Below, one piece after another: positions 7,119 to 13,846 of a DNA stretch of 13,925 nt. The DNA is from an uncultured Gammaproteobacteria bacterium (GTDB taxonomy: Bacteria > Pseudomonadota > Gammaproteobacteria > GCA-002705445 > GCA-002716945), in NCBI GenBank assembly GCA_913041865.1, contig CAJWIW010000020.1:1-13925 (forward strand), written 5' to 3'. Both the position numbers and the translations under genes were made by a program. The notes beneath the pieces were generated by a model, which was not told the DNA's origin, ran no database searches, and saw only the letters and a list, made by a program, of their open reading frames with translations. Position 1 is the stretch's first letter, and every line of letters starts with the position of its first letter.

Positions 7119-7559
7119 ATGAGTTTAATCAATAACTTCCCATATGACGGGATAGTAACAGTTAATAGAGTAATATTGAAAGATGGTTACACGACAGATG
7201 ACCTGCAAATGCGAGTCGCTGAGATGTGTGAGAACGTAAAAACCTACCATTCTGAAACAGGATTTATAGGTGGTATGGTGGTTCTTAACAGTGGTCAAAT
7301 TTCTAATGAGGGTAGTAATGTTGGTAAGGCGCTTGACTCAGATTTAAAAGGTCGAGAATCACTAATAATCACCTTCTGGAAATCATATGAAGATCACGAA
7401 GAATCACATAAAAGTGAAACATTTCAGCCTCTATTCCAAAAAGTCATAGACATTTGTGAAAACGGAAATGAAGAGATAGTTTATGAAATGTTGTGGTCAG
7501 GAGGAGCTTACTCGCCAGAGATGGCTAAAAAAGCTCAAGCCGCAAAACAACAAAAATAA
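7119..7559 (+). CDS. Small ABM-like (dimeric alpha-beta barrel) protein, function unknown
   Basis: The 146 residues resemble the ferredoxin-like dimeric alpha-beta barrel seen in the ABM (antibiotic biosynthesis monooxygenase) superfamily. There is a strand TVNRVILKDG (13-22), then a helix. A second strand with the turn TGFIGGMVVLNSG (47-59) is followed by ESLIITFWKSYEDHEESHKS (80-99), where an aromatic strand end leads into a helix with His93 and His97, and a last strand EEIVYEMLWSG (118-128). The family includes cofactor-free monooxygenases, haem-degrading enzymes and proteins with no known activity; the sequence alone does not decide among them. The C-terminal tail is Ala/Lys-rich and probably disordered. 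It is divergent from queA (99 bp between starts), and its stop codon abuts that of the next, convergent gene. Confidence 0.6.
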   Translation: MSLINNFPYDGIVTVNRVILKDGYTTDDLQMRVAEMCENVKTYHSETGFIGGMVVLNSGQISNEGSNVGKALDSDLKGRESLIITFWKSYEDHEESHKSETFQPLFQKVIDICENGNEEIVYEMLWSGGAYSPEMAKKAQAAKQQK

Positions 7560-7763
7560 TTAAACTATCGGCGGATTCTTTTTGTTGGTCCTTTTATGCC
7601 GGCCACCGACTAGTTTGTGTTTTTTAAGCTTTTCTTCCAGACTTTCAAGCGTTGTATCCTTTAGAGCAATTTCACGCTCTAGTTTTACCTGCTTTATAAT
7701 ATATAAAATGAGTACAATTAGAATAATGCCAGCGATTATCCAGTAAGTATTAAATCCGTTCAT
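7560..7763 (-). CDS. Small single-pass membrane protein, unknown
   Basis: I do not recognise a family. The 67-residue product starts MNGFNTYW, has one hydrophobic helix (about 8-26, rich in Ile, Leu and Val), then a charged helix (about 27-49, KLEREIALKDTTLESLEEKL) that could form a short coiled coil, and a basic tail (GGRHKRTNKK). Basic residues immediately after the helix suggest the charged part is cytoplasmic. It is probably real because it fills the space exactly: its stop codon abuts the stop of the ABM-like gene, its ATG lies 60 bp from the divergent tRNA, and the translation is clearly membrane-like rather than random. Confidence 0.55.
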   Translation of the reverse strand: MNGFNTYWIIAGIILIVLILYIIKQVKLEREIALKDTTLESLEEKLKKHKLVGGRHKRTNKKNPPIV

Positions 7764-7805
7764 ACATTAATAAATATATCATAGATTTCATGACAAACAC
7801 TTATT

Positions 7806-7814
7806 TGTTACAAT
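7806..7814 (+). promoter_or_regulatory. Putative extended -10 promoter for tRNA-Leu and zapE
   Basis: TGTTACAAT fits an extended -10 (TGn followed by TACAAT, 5 of 6 consensus bases), with 9 nt between its end and the first base of the tRNA. That gives a short 5' leader for RNase P to remove. No good -35 is seen at the standard distance, which is tolerated by extended -10 promoters. Confidence 0.45.
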
Positions 7815-7823
7815 ATTTTCTAT

Positions 7824-7907
7824 GCCACTGTGGTGAAATTGGTAGACACGAGGGACTCAAAATCCCTTTCTCGCAAGAGAGTATCGGTTCGAGTCCGATC
7901 AGTGGTA
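7824..7907 (+). tRNA. tRNA-Leu, anticodon CAA
   Basis: A class II tRNA that folds fully. The acceptor stem pairs GCCACTG (7824-7830) with CAGTGGT (7900-7906), closed by a G-U pair. The D-arm contains AATTGGTAGAC. The anticodon stem AGGGA/TCCCT holds the loop CTCAAAA, with anticodon CAA at 7858-7860 reading UUG. There is a long variable arm (TTCTCGCAAGAGAGT region) and a T-arm ATCGG-TTCGAGT-CCGAT. Base 7907 is the discriminator A. The next bases are TTT, so the 3' CCA is not encoded and must be added by the nucleotidyltransferase. Confidence 0.96.
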
Positions 7908-7919
7908 TTTGAGAGAATT

Positions 7920-8957
7920 ATGTTTAAAAAGATATTTAACAATTTAGAAAAAAGAGGGATTGAAGTAGATACACTCCAATCAAAATTAATCAAAGAAATG
8001 GTTGAAACAGTTAACCAGAAAAATAATGGTTTAAATAAACTTAAAACAGCCAAATCACTTAAACGAAGTTTTTATATATGGGGCAATGTAGGAAGAGGTA
8101 AAACTCTAATTACAAGATCGTTCATAGATTTACTCTCAGAAAAAAATGTTATATTTCATTACATTGATTTTATGCAAAATGTACATAACGAGCTATATGC
8201 TCTATCTGGAAAAAATGATCCCTTGCAGCAAATAGCAAAATCATTGAGTCAAAAGTATAGAATAATCTTTATTGACGAATTTCAAGTTGAGGATGTTGCT
8301 GATGCGATGATTGTTGGTAAACTTCTTAAGTATTTAAATGAATTTAATCTTACTTTATATCTTACATCTAATGCTCATCCGAGTGATTTATATAAAGATG
8401 GTTTACAGAGAAAACAATTTATAGACGACATGAATATTATTTCTCAATCATTTAATGTATTCGAGTTGAATGGTGAGATAGATTATAGAGCTAGAAATAT
8501 TGTAAATACAGAATCTGTAAATTCGAAAAAATCATATACAGACGATGAAATTAAAGAAATTATTGATAGGAATTTTTATAATAAAGACTATAGTAAAAAC
8601 AAATTTTCTATTAATTCTAGAGAATTTAGCTGCAAAGCATTTTCAAATGATTTTTTATGGCTATCCTTCGAAAGATTTTTTAACGAACCAAATGGTGCAG
8701 AAGACTATATTGAAATATCAAAAAAGACTGAATGGATATTTTTGAATGATTTTAAAAGTTGTGATGACGACTCAGCAGATATCATAAGAAGATTCATATC
8801 CTTTATTGATATCTGCTATAGAGATGAAACAAAAATCAAATTCTTTTTTGATAATTGTTCACATCAAAATCTCTACACTGGTCAGAAACTTAAAATACTC
8901 TGGGACAGGTGTCACAGCCGTCTCTCTGAAATGAGAACCCCAGAATATTTGAGTTAA
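7920..8957 (+). CDS. zapE: ZapE-like cell-division ATPase (AFG1 family)
   Basis: ZapE is an AAA-type ATPase of the AFG1 family that in E. coli acts at the Z-ring under stress. The 345 residues show Walker A GNVGRGKT (55-62), FHYIDFMQNVHNEL (79-92) as in the family's FHxFMxxVH block, Walker B IIFIDEF (115-121), sensor TSN (149-151), and the family motif LYKDGLQRKQF (157-167) with a probable arginine finger. The C-terminal part is less conserved and the protein is shorter than E. coli ZapE (375). I start at the ATG at 7920, preceded by GAGAG at 7911-7915. The open frame extends upstream to 7830, but that part is translated tRNA. It lies 12 nt downstream of the tRNA and is probably cotranscribed with it. 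Confidence 0.93.
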   Translation: MFKKIFNNLEKRGIEVDTLQSKLIKEMVETVNQKNNGLNKLKTAKSLKRSFYIWGNVGRGKTLITRSFIDLLSEKNVIFHYIDFMQNVHNELYALSGKNDPLQQIAKSLSQKYRIIFIDEFQVEDVADAMIVGKLLKYLNEFNLTLYLTSNAHPSDLYKDGLQRKQFIDDMNIISQSFNVFELNGEIDYRARNIVNTESVNSKKSYTDDEIKEIIDRNFYNKDYSKNKFSINSREFSCKAFSNDFLWLSFERFFNEPNGAEDYIEISKKTEWIFLNDFKSCDDDSADIIRRFISFIDICYRDETKIKFFFDNCSHQNLYTGQKLKILWDRCHSRLSEMRTPEYLS

Positions 8958-8971
8958 ATTTGTTTAACACA

Positions 8972-10171
8972 TTATCCTTTTTTATATTTTGCGGCTTCAT
9001 CAGAACCGCCTGTGGCAGTTCCTTTACTATAACTATGAGCACCGGCACCAGCAAGATCTCCATCTTTAACAATTAAATACTCGTCTCTTATAGGAGTACC
9101 ATCAAAGAAACACTCTAGAATTTCTCTTACACCCTCTGCATATCTAGCTTGTGCTGTTAGAGATGTTCCTGACGTGTGAGGTGTCATACCATGATGCGGC
9201 ATTGTTCTCCAAACATGATCGTTTGGCGCTGGTTGTGGAAACCATACATCACCTGCATAACCTGAGAGTTGTCCGCTTTTCAATGCATCAGCGATTGCTT
9301 CACGATTACAAATTTTCCCTCTAGCTGTGTTTACAATATAGGCACCTTTCTTCATCTTGCCAATCATCTCTGCATCGAATAGATTTTCTGTCTCTGGGTG
9401 CAATGGACAATTAATTGTAATTACATCGCAAACCTTGACCATAGATTCAACTGATTCATGAAAAGTTAAATTGAGCTCTTTTTCTACAGCGTCTGGTAAT
9501 TTATGTCTGTCAAAGTAATGTAGATGAACATCAAATGGTTTCATTTTCCTTAAAGCATCAAGTCCAATTCTACCTGCGGCAACTGTCCCGATGTGCATAC
9601 CCTCTACATCGTAACTTCTTTGTACAGCATCAGCGATGTTCCAGCCGCCATCACAAACAATTTTATATTGACTGTGATAGTCTCTTACCATTGACACTAT
9701 CATCATTACAATATGTTCAGCAACAGATCTAGAATTACAATAAGTCACCTCAACTACGTCAATTTTATTATCAATCGCAGCTTGAAGGTCTACATGATCA
9801 GATCCTATGCCAGCTGTAATCGCAAGCTTAAGTTTCTTCGCTTTTTCAATTTTATCTCTCGTAAGATAATAAGGGAAAAAAGGTTGAGATATAACAATAT
9901 CGCTATCAATTATGTGCTTATCTGCTTCACAATCTTGCCCATCTTTACTGTTTGTTACAACAAATTCGTGGCCTCCATCCTCAAGAAACTTTCTTAGACC
10001 AAGCTCACCTGATACACAACCCAGCAATTCACCAGGTGTAAAGTCGATGCTTTTTGCTGAAGGTAAAGTTTGTCCATCTGGATATTTGTTTATTTTAGGT
10101 AGTTTACTTAATGGATAATCTTTTGGCATTCCGTCCTTAGGATCATCGTACAGCACACATAATATTTTCAT
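8972..10171 (-). CDS. fdh: NAD-dependent formate dehydrogenase
   Basis: This metal-free D-2-hydroxyacid-dehydrogenase-family enzyme oxidises formate to CO2 and yields NADH in the cytoplasm. The 399 residues align almost without gaps to the Pseudomonas sp. 101 enzyme as I recall it, even in numbering. The N-terminal MKILCVLYDD, the catalytic-domain block QTLPSAKSIDFTPGELLG (34-51), Asn146, the NAD loop AAGRIG (198-203), Asp221 selecting NAD over NADP, Arg284, Asp308, Gln313 and the catalytic His332 are all in place. The C-terminus AGAGAHSYSKGTATGGSDEA is characteristic of true formate dehydrogenases. Unlike its neighbours it has a strong Shine-Dalgarno (AAGGAG, 6 nt from the ATG) and a leader of some length. 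No formate transporter or C1 gene is beside it. It may supply reducing power from formate released by C1 or methylated-compound metabolism. Confidence 0.97.
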   Translation of the reverse strand: MKILCVLYDDPKDGMPKDYPLSKLPKINKYPDGQTLPSAKSIDFTPGELLGCVSGELGLRKFLEDGGHEFVVTNSKDGQDCEADKHIIDSDIVISQPFFPYYLTRDKIEKAKKLKLAITAGIGSDHVDLQAAIDNKIDVVEVTYCNSRSVAEHIVMMIVSMVRDYHSQYKIVCDGGWNIADAVQRSYDVEGMHIGTVAAGRIGLDALRKMKPFDVHLHYFDRHKLPDAVEKELNLTFHESVESMVKVCDVITINCPLHPETENLFDAEMIGKMKKGAYIVNTARGKICNREAIADALKSGQLSGYAGDVWFPQPAPNDHVWRTMPHHGMTPHTSGTSLTAQARYAEGVREILECFFDGTPIRDEYLIVKDGDLAGAGAHSYSKGTATGGSDEAAKYKKG

Positions 10172-10213
10172 GATAACTCCTTTTAATCATTAATTAATAT
10201 TTATATGACTAAT

Positions 10214-10241
10214 ATCATAACATTTAGGTTTTTTGCAACAA
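10214..10241 (-). promoter_or_regulatory. Putative fdh promoter
   Basis: TTGTTG (10241-10236), a 16-nt spacer and TATGAT (10219-10214; 5 of 6 bases). The predicted start lies about 35 nt before the fdh ATG, leaving room for the AAGGAG ribosome-binding site near 10177-10182. The -35 is weak. It overlaps the divergent kinase promoter. Confidence 0.35.
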
Positions 10242-10262
10242 GGCCAAAATTGATGATATAGT
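10233..10262 (+). promoter_or_regulatory. Putative promoter of the PfkB-family kinase gene
   Basis: TTGCAA (10233-10238), an 18-nt spacer and TATAGT (10257-10262; 5 of 6 bases). Seven nucleotides (TGTTCAA) separate the -10 from the ATG at 10270 and there is no Shine-Dalgarno, so a leaderless transcript is predicted. Confidence 0.4.
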
Positions 10263-10269
10263 TGTTCAA

Positions 10270-11262
10270 ATGGATAAATTTAAATTATATGGGGTAGGAA
10301 ACGCATTATTGGATTATGAATACCTTGTTGATGATCAGACACTAAGAGACCTTGAAATTGACAAAGGAACAATGCTTCTAAACGAGCATGAAAAACATCT
10401 TCAGATACATAATCTACTCAAGGAGAAATATGATTCAAAGAAAATTATGCCAGGTGGATCAGTTGCTAATTCGGTTTATGCAATGGCCAAATTTGGTGAT
10501 CAAGTTTGTTTTGCAGGGAAGGTAAGTAAAGATGAAACAGGTAATAAATTCATATCATCCATAAAGCAGTCAGGGATTCACTCTGATGTATGTGAGATCG
10601 AATCAGATATCAGTGGCGAGTGCTTAGTTCTCATAACATCAGATAATGAGAGGACAATGAATACTTATCTTGGTTCCTCTTCAAAATTAGACGAAAATGA
10701 TATCTCTGAAGATCTGATTAAGCAATCTGAGTATCTACTAATTGAAGGTTATTTAGTGAGCAGCGATCAAACGCTTAAAGTTTGTAGAAAAGCTATAGAA
10801 TTCTCGAGACATAATCAAACTAAAATAGTACTTACGCTATCTGACCCTAATATTGTGAAATTTTTTAGAGATAACATCCTGAGTTTACTGAAGAAAAAAA
10901 TAGATTTTATCTTCTGTAATGAACTTGAGGCAAAATATTTTTCACAGACCAATACTACTAAAGAGGCATTAACATTCTTAAAAAGATTTGCCGATAGGGT
11001 TGTTGTAACCTTGGGTAATAAAGGTGCGATCTATACAGATAGTTCCAATAATTATATTGTTGATGGTATCGGTGTTAAATCAAAAGATTTCACTGGTGCA
11101 GGTGATATGTTTCTTGGAGCTTTCATGCATAAATTTAAATCACCAGAAAATGCTCATGAATCTCTCATATTCGCCAATACATGTGCTTCGAAAATTATAC
11201 AAACATTCGGTGCTAAATTTGAGAAAGATTCAGACTATGAATCTCTAATTAAAGGACGATAA
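10270..11262 (+). CDS. PfkB-family kinase, adenosine kinase type
   Basis: The 330 residues form a ribokinase/PfkB-fold kinase. Visible are the N-terminal YGVGNALLDYEYLVDDQTL (7-25), which resembles adenosine-kinase-type members; the substrate-site glycines MPGGSVANSVYAMAKFG (60-76); a strand KIVLTLSDPNIV (185-196) and NELEAKYF (217-224); the nucleotide-binding RVVVTLGNKGAIY (243-255); and the catalytic motif DFTGAGDMFLGAF (273-285), where GAGD supplies the anion hole and Asp279 the base. Start and sub-family favour phosphorylation of a nucleoside, probably adenosine, but the sugar specificity of PfkB proteins cannot be read safely from sequence, so I assign no symbol. It is divergent from fdh by 98 bp. 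Its 3' end overlaps pyrF by 18 nt. Confidence 0.88.
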   Translation: MDKFKLYGVGNALLDYEYLVDDQTLRDLEIDKGTMLLNEHEKHLQIHNLLKEKYDSKKIMPGGSVANSVYAMAKFGDQVCFAGKVSKDETGNKFISSIKQSGIHSDVCEIESDISGECLVLITSDNERTMNTYLGSSSKLDENDISEDLIKQSEYLLIEGYLVSSDQTLKVCRKAIEFSRHNQTKIVLTLSDPNIVKFFRDNILSLLKKKIDFIFCNELEAKYFSQTNTTKEALTFLKRFADRVVVTLGNKGAIYTDSSNNYIVDGIGVKSKDFTGAGDMFLGAFMHKFKSPENAHESLIFANTCASKIIQTFGAKFEKDSDYESLIKGR

Positions 11263-11928
11263 TATCTTATCTAAAACGAGGAGTGGCTCATTCGATTCAG
11301 AGATTGGTCTACCAACCACAATATAGTCAGCGCCTAAATCATAAGCCTGCTTTGGAGTGAATGTTCTATTATGATCATCCTTATTTGACCCTAGCCTTAT
11401 TCCGGGTGTCACATACATAAAAGATTCTTTTGTAATTCCAATACTTTCAATATCGGATGGCGAACACACGATACCGTCCAGTCCTGCATCATCTGCTTTA
11501 CGAGCTAATATTTTCGCAAAGTCTTCTCTGCGCTCGATACCAAAATGTGCAAGATTGGCATTAGTATGACTAGTTAAGATACTGACAGCAATTAATTTTG
11601 ATTCTTTATTAACATCATTTCTTGCCTGTAAGGCAGCACTCATCATCTCTGAACCACCTAAAGCATGCACATTTAACATCCACACACCTAATTTATATGC
11701 CTCAACTGAAGCTTTGTATACTGTTGTTGGTATATCATGAAACTTCAAATCTAAAAATATCTTAAATCCTTTTGATTGAAGCTTATCTACTAATGCAGGA
11801 CCATATTTTGTAAAGAGTTGTTTGCCAACTTTTAGTTTACATTTACTACAATCCAGTCGTTCACATAGCTGCATGACTTTTTTTTCATCTGAAAAATCAA
11901 GAGCTATAATAACCTTACTGTCTTGCAT
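11245..11928 (-). CDS. pyrF: PyrF, orotidine 5'-phosphate decarboxylase
   Basis: PyrF catalyses the last step of UMP synthesis, OMP to UMP plus CO2. From the ATG at 11928 it has 227 residues. The active-site array is complete: Asp11 in IALDF, Lys33 in KLKVG, and the Asp60-Lys62-Asp65 set in FLDLKFHDIPT. The phosphate-binding TPGIR (174-178), Arg188 and VVGRPI (204-209) are also present. I prefer this start over a TTG at 11946 because a strong GGAGGA (11941-11936) lies 7 nt before the ATG, and homologues begin just before the first beta strand. It overlaps the end of lapB by 14 nt, and the lapB-pyrF order is the same as in E. coli. Confidence 0.97.
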   Translation of the reverse strand: MQDSKVIIALDFSDEKKVMQLCERLDCSKCKLKVGKQLFTKYGPALVDKLQSKGFKIFLDLKFHDIPTTVYKASVEAYKLGVWMLNVHALGGSEMMSAALQARNDVNKESKLIAVSILTSHTNANLAHFGIERREDFAKILARKADDAGLDGIVCSPSDIESIGITKESFMYVTPGIRLGSNKDDHNRTFTPKQAYDLGADYIVVGRPISESNEPLLVLDKILSSFN

Positions 11929-13096
11929 TCTTGTATCCTCCGTCAATCAAATCAAATGTCGTTATGGGCTTAGAAGAGCTCCAGCTATTACAACTAGGAC
12001 ATAACCAATTTAAAACATTAGATTTATATCCGCAATTAGAACATAAAAAAATAAAACCCTTATCAAAAACTTTTCTGTAACTATTTATCATATTATCAAC
12101 AGGTGATGTTTTTGCTATATCATCATTTTCTGATGTAGCTAGTGTGCTGTTGATTATAAAATCATCATAATCATTAACAGCATGATAACGCTTAACATAT
12201 GAAGATGCCAAATCCTCATTTCCCTTATAGAGTAAATAGATGTATAACTCTGGTATGAATGATAATTTCTTATCATTTGATATTTCTATGATTGCATCCA
12301 TGATTAATTCATTATGAGAACTGGACTTAGTCAAGTTAATTATCTTTTTCACGATATATTTAGAAAAATCCCCATCTATCTGTATGGCTTGAGAATAATA
12401 CTGCAAAGAGCGCTTCGGATCTGTCTCAGAATAATATGTTCCTAGCTGTAGGTATGGCCTCAAACATGTAGGAGATATTTTTAAAGATTTTTTTGAAACT
12501 ACGACAGCTCTCTCTATTTCTGCGTTCTCATGATGATTGGTAGATATTTCGCAAAGATAATGAGACATGAGAAGATCTTTGGAGTGGTTGTTAATTTCTA
12601 CGCTATCAGACTTATTTATTATATTTATTGCCTTATCCCAGTCTTTTGTTACCTCGTATAACTTAAGTAGCTCCTCATAACAAGAAAGTGCATAGGTATT
12701 AGATTCACTTAGATTTCTGAAAATTTTTTCAGACCTATCATATAGCCCGGCAGAGTGAAAATCTTTTGCTAGTTCATAAAGTGCTTGGTTTTTTAGCTCT
12801 TTCTCTAAAGTTGGTCTAGATAAGAGATTTTGATGAATTAGTATAGCTTTATCAAACTCTCCTCTCTTGCGATATAATCCTCCTAACGCAAGATGTGTCT
12901 CGATAGTTGAGCTATCTACATCCATTAAAGCAGTAAAGATCTTGAATGCACGATCTTCTTTATTATTCAATAAATAATTTAATCCTCTATAATATTCGGC
13001 ATTGAAAACATTCTTAGTTACTTTCTGTTCCGGTTTAAAATAATAGTAAATTGCAATTAAGATTAATGCTACCGCAGCAACAACAAAATAGATCAT
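11915..13096 (-). CDS. lapB: LapB (YciM), LPS-regulating TPR protein with rubredoxin-like zinc domain
   Basis: LapB is an inner-membrane-anchored cytoplasmic protein that brings LpxC to FtsH and so controls lipopolysaccharide synthesis. The 393 residues (E. coli 389) have an N-terminal membrane helix (about 2-20); KNVFNAEYYRGLNYLLNNKEDRA (29-50), the start of the TPR array; several TPR repeats to about residue 240; and a C-terminal rubredoxin-type metal site with Cys352, Cys355, Cys366 and Cys369 in CSNCGY and CPSC. The region 250-335 is poorly conserved. Its ATG overlaps the lapA stop by one base (TAATG), and it overlaps pyrF downstream. LapB is essential or nearly so in many species and this copy looks intact. 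Confidence 0.95.
   Translation of the reverse strand: MIYFVVAAVALILIAIYYYFKPEQKVTKNVFNAEYYRGLNYLLNNKEDRAFKIFTALMDVDSSTIETHLALGGLYRKRGEFDKAILIHQNLLSRPTLEKELKNQALYELAKDFHSAGLYDRSEKIFRNLSESNTYALSCYEELLKLYEVTKDWDKAINIINKSDSVEINNHSKDLLMSHYLCEISTNHHENAEIERAVVVSKKSLKISPTCLRPYLQLGTYYSETDPKRSLQYYSQAIQIDGDFSKYIVKKIINLTKSSSHNELIMDAIIEISNDKKLSFIPELYIYLLYKGNEDLASSYVKRYHAVNDYDDFIINSTLATSENDDIAKTSPVDNMINSYRKVFDKGFIFLCSNCGYKSNVLNWLCPSCNSWSSSKPITTFDLIDGGYKNARQ
11936..11941 (-). promoter_or_regulatory. Strong Shine-Dalgarno of pyrF inside lapB
   Basis: GGAGGA on the minus strand, 7 nt before the ATG at 11928. It sits inside the last codons of lapB (encoding GGYK) and decides the pyrF start against the upstream TTG, which itself lies upstream of this element. 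It is one of only two strong Shine-Dalgarno sequences in the window. Confidence 0.75.
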
Positions 13097-13332
13097 TAAT
13101 GATCATCCCTAAGTGGATTTTTTCTCATGCTATCTATCTCATCTTCTTTGACTTTCATGGATTTCTTAAGACTAATATTTTCATGTTTATGTTTAATATA
13201 TGCAGAGAAGAAAAATAATAGAGCTAAGAATGATCCGAGAAGAAAGCTAATGAACAAAAATAAAGGTATTGGAGCTGTATAAGTAACAAAATATAAATCT
13301 AAGTTTATATTTAGTTTTGGGAATTTTTGCAT
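13096..13332 (-). CDS. lapA: LapA-like membrane protein, N-terminally truncated
   Basis: LapA is the small inner-membrane partner of LapB. In E. coli it has two membrane helices separated by a short periplasmic stretch. Here only the second half is present: NINLDLYFVTYTAPIPLFLF (8-27) matches the inter-helix segment, followed by one helix (about 22-45) and a charged cytoplasmic coil (HENISLKKSMKVKEDEIDSM). The first helix is missing: two codons upstream of the ATG there is an in-frame TGA, and beyond it the sequence belongs to a dioxygenase gene. The 78-residue frame therefore probably starts at an accidental ATG created at the joint near 13330. If translated, the remaining helix would have to insert without its normal partner. 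The position directly before lapB confirms the identity. Confidence 0.75.
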   Translation of the reverse strand: MQKFPKLNINLDLYFVTYTAPIPLFLFISFLLGSFLALLFFFSAYIKHKHENISLKKSMKVKEDEIDSMRKNPLRDDH

Positions 13333-13846
13333 CTTTCATCAACTTTTCAAAATGAGCTATCGGGTTCATTCCCTGAACGCGATCTTGATTTTTCAACCCA
13401 AGTCTCAATTCCATAGCCCTCATTTGCCAAGACTCGAATCCAGAAGAAGTGCCGAGCCTATGACGAAAGGAAAGAAACTCTTGAGGACTTAAGGTCTGCA
13501 TAACATCCCATTGCCCAGCCATCAGTTTCATTATTGAAGTGCATCGGGAGAAGTGATGGACTAACTCTGGAATTGTTTGTTCTGGTAGAACGTCCTGTGA
13601 CATTTTCTTATGTATTTCATCAAATTCTCTCAAGATAACCTTGAACCACAATTCAAATGCCTGATGTACTACAATAAAATGCATTTCATTATTGCATGGT
13701 TTAGGCATGTATCCCTGGGGACCATCTTGGAGCGATAATAAATCTTGAATCCTAAGGTACCCATCGTATGTCATACGGTTATCTGAGTCTGCCATAGTCA
13801 AGGCAGGCTGGTTGGTCTTGAAACCTTGCCGGATATCTATATCCAA
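13247..13846 (-). pseudogene. kynA: Tryptophan 2,3-dioxygenase fragment (N-terminal half only)
   Basis: Tryptophan 2,3-dioxygenase is a haem enzyme that opens the indole ring to N-formylkynurenine. The open frame has 199 codons from a TTG at 13846; an internal ATG at 13795 is an alternative start. Family features are TYDGYLRIQDLLSLQ (26-40), NEMHFIVVHQAFELWFK (53-69) with the distal His61, and FRHRLGTSSGFESWQMRAME (127-146) with Arg128, the substrate-carboxylate contact. Similarity ends near residue 173 (about 13330). The remaining codons (KYKLRFIFCYLYSSNTF) are simply lapA read in another frame. The C-terminal half with the haem-ligating His is absent, so the product cannot be active. The stretch is clearly richer in GC than the neighbours. 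Either a gene broken by deletion or transfer, or a chimeric joint. Confidence 0.8.

Noticed and set aside
7830..7919. N-terminal extension of ZapE beginning MVKLVDTRDSKSLSRKR
   Set aside because: These 30 codons are the tRNA-Leu gene read as protein, a well-known annotation artefact. The real start is the ATG at 7920 with a Shine-Dalgarno-like GAGAG.
8972..10171. Glycerate, phosphoglycerate or lactate dehydrogenase for the D-2-hydroxyacid dehydrogenase-family gene
   Set aside because: The long N-terminal extension, the active-site Asn146/Arg284/Gln313/His332 set and the AGAGAHSYSKG C-terminus are specific to NAD-dependent formate dehydrogenase.
10270..11262. Ribokinase or fructokinase
   Set aside because: The YGVGNALLDYEY start and overall pattern look closer to adenosine-kinase-type PfkB proteins. 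Specificity remains open, so only the family is called.
11929..11946. TTG start extending PyrF by six residues
   Set aside because: The GGAGGA ribosome-binding site lies inside this extension, 7 nt before the ATG at 11928, so initiation is at the ATG.
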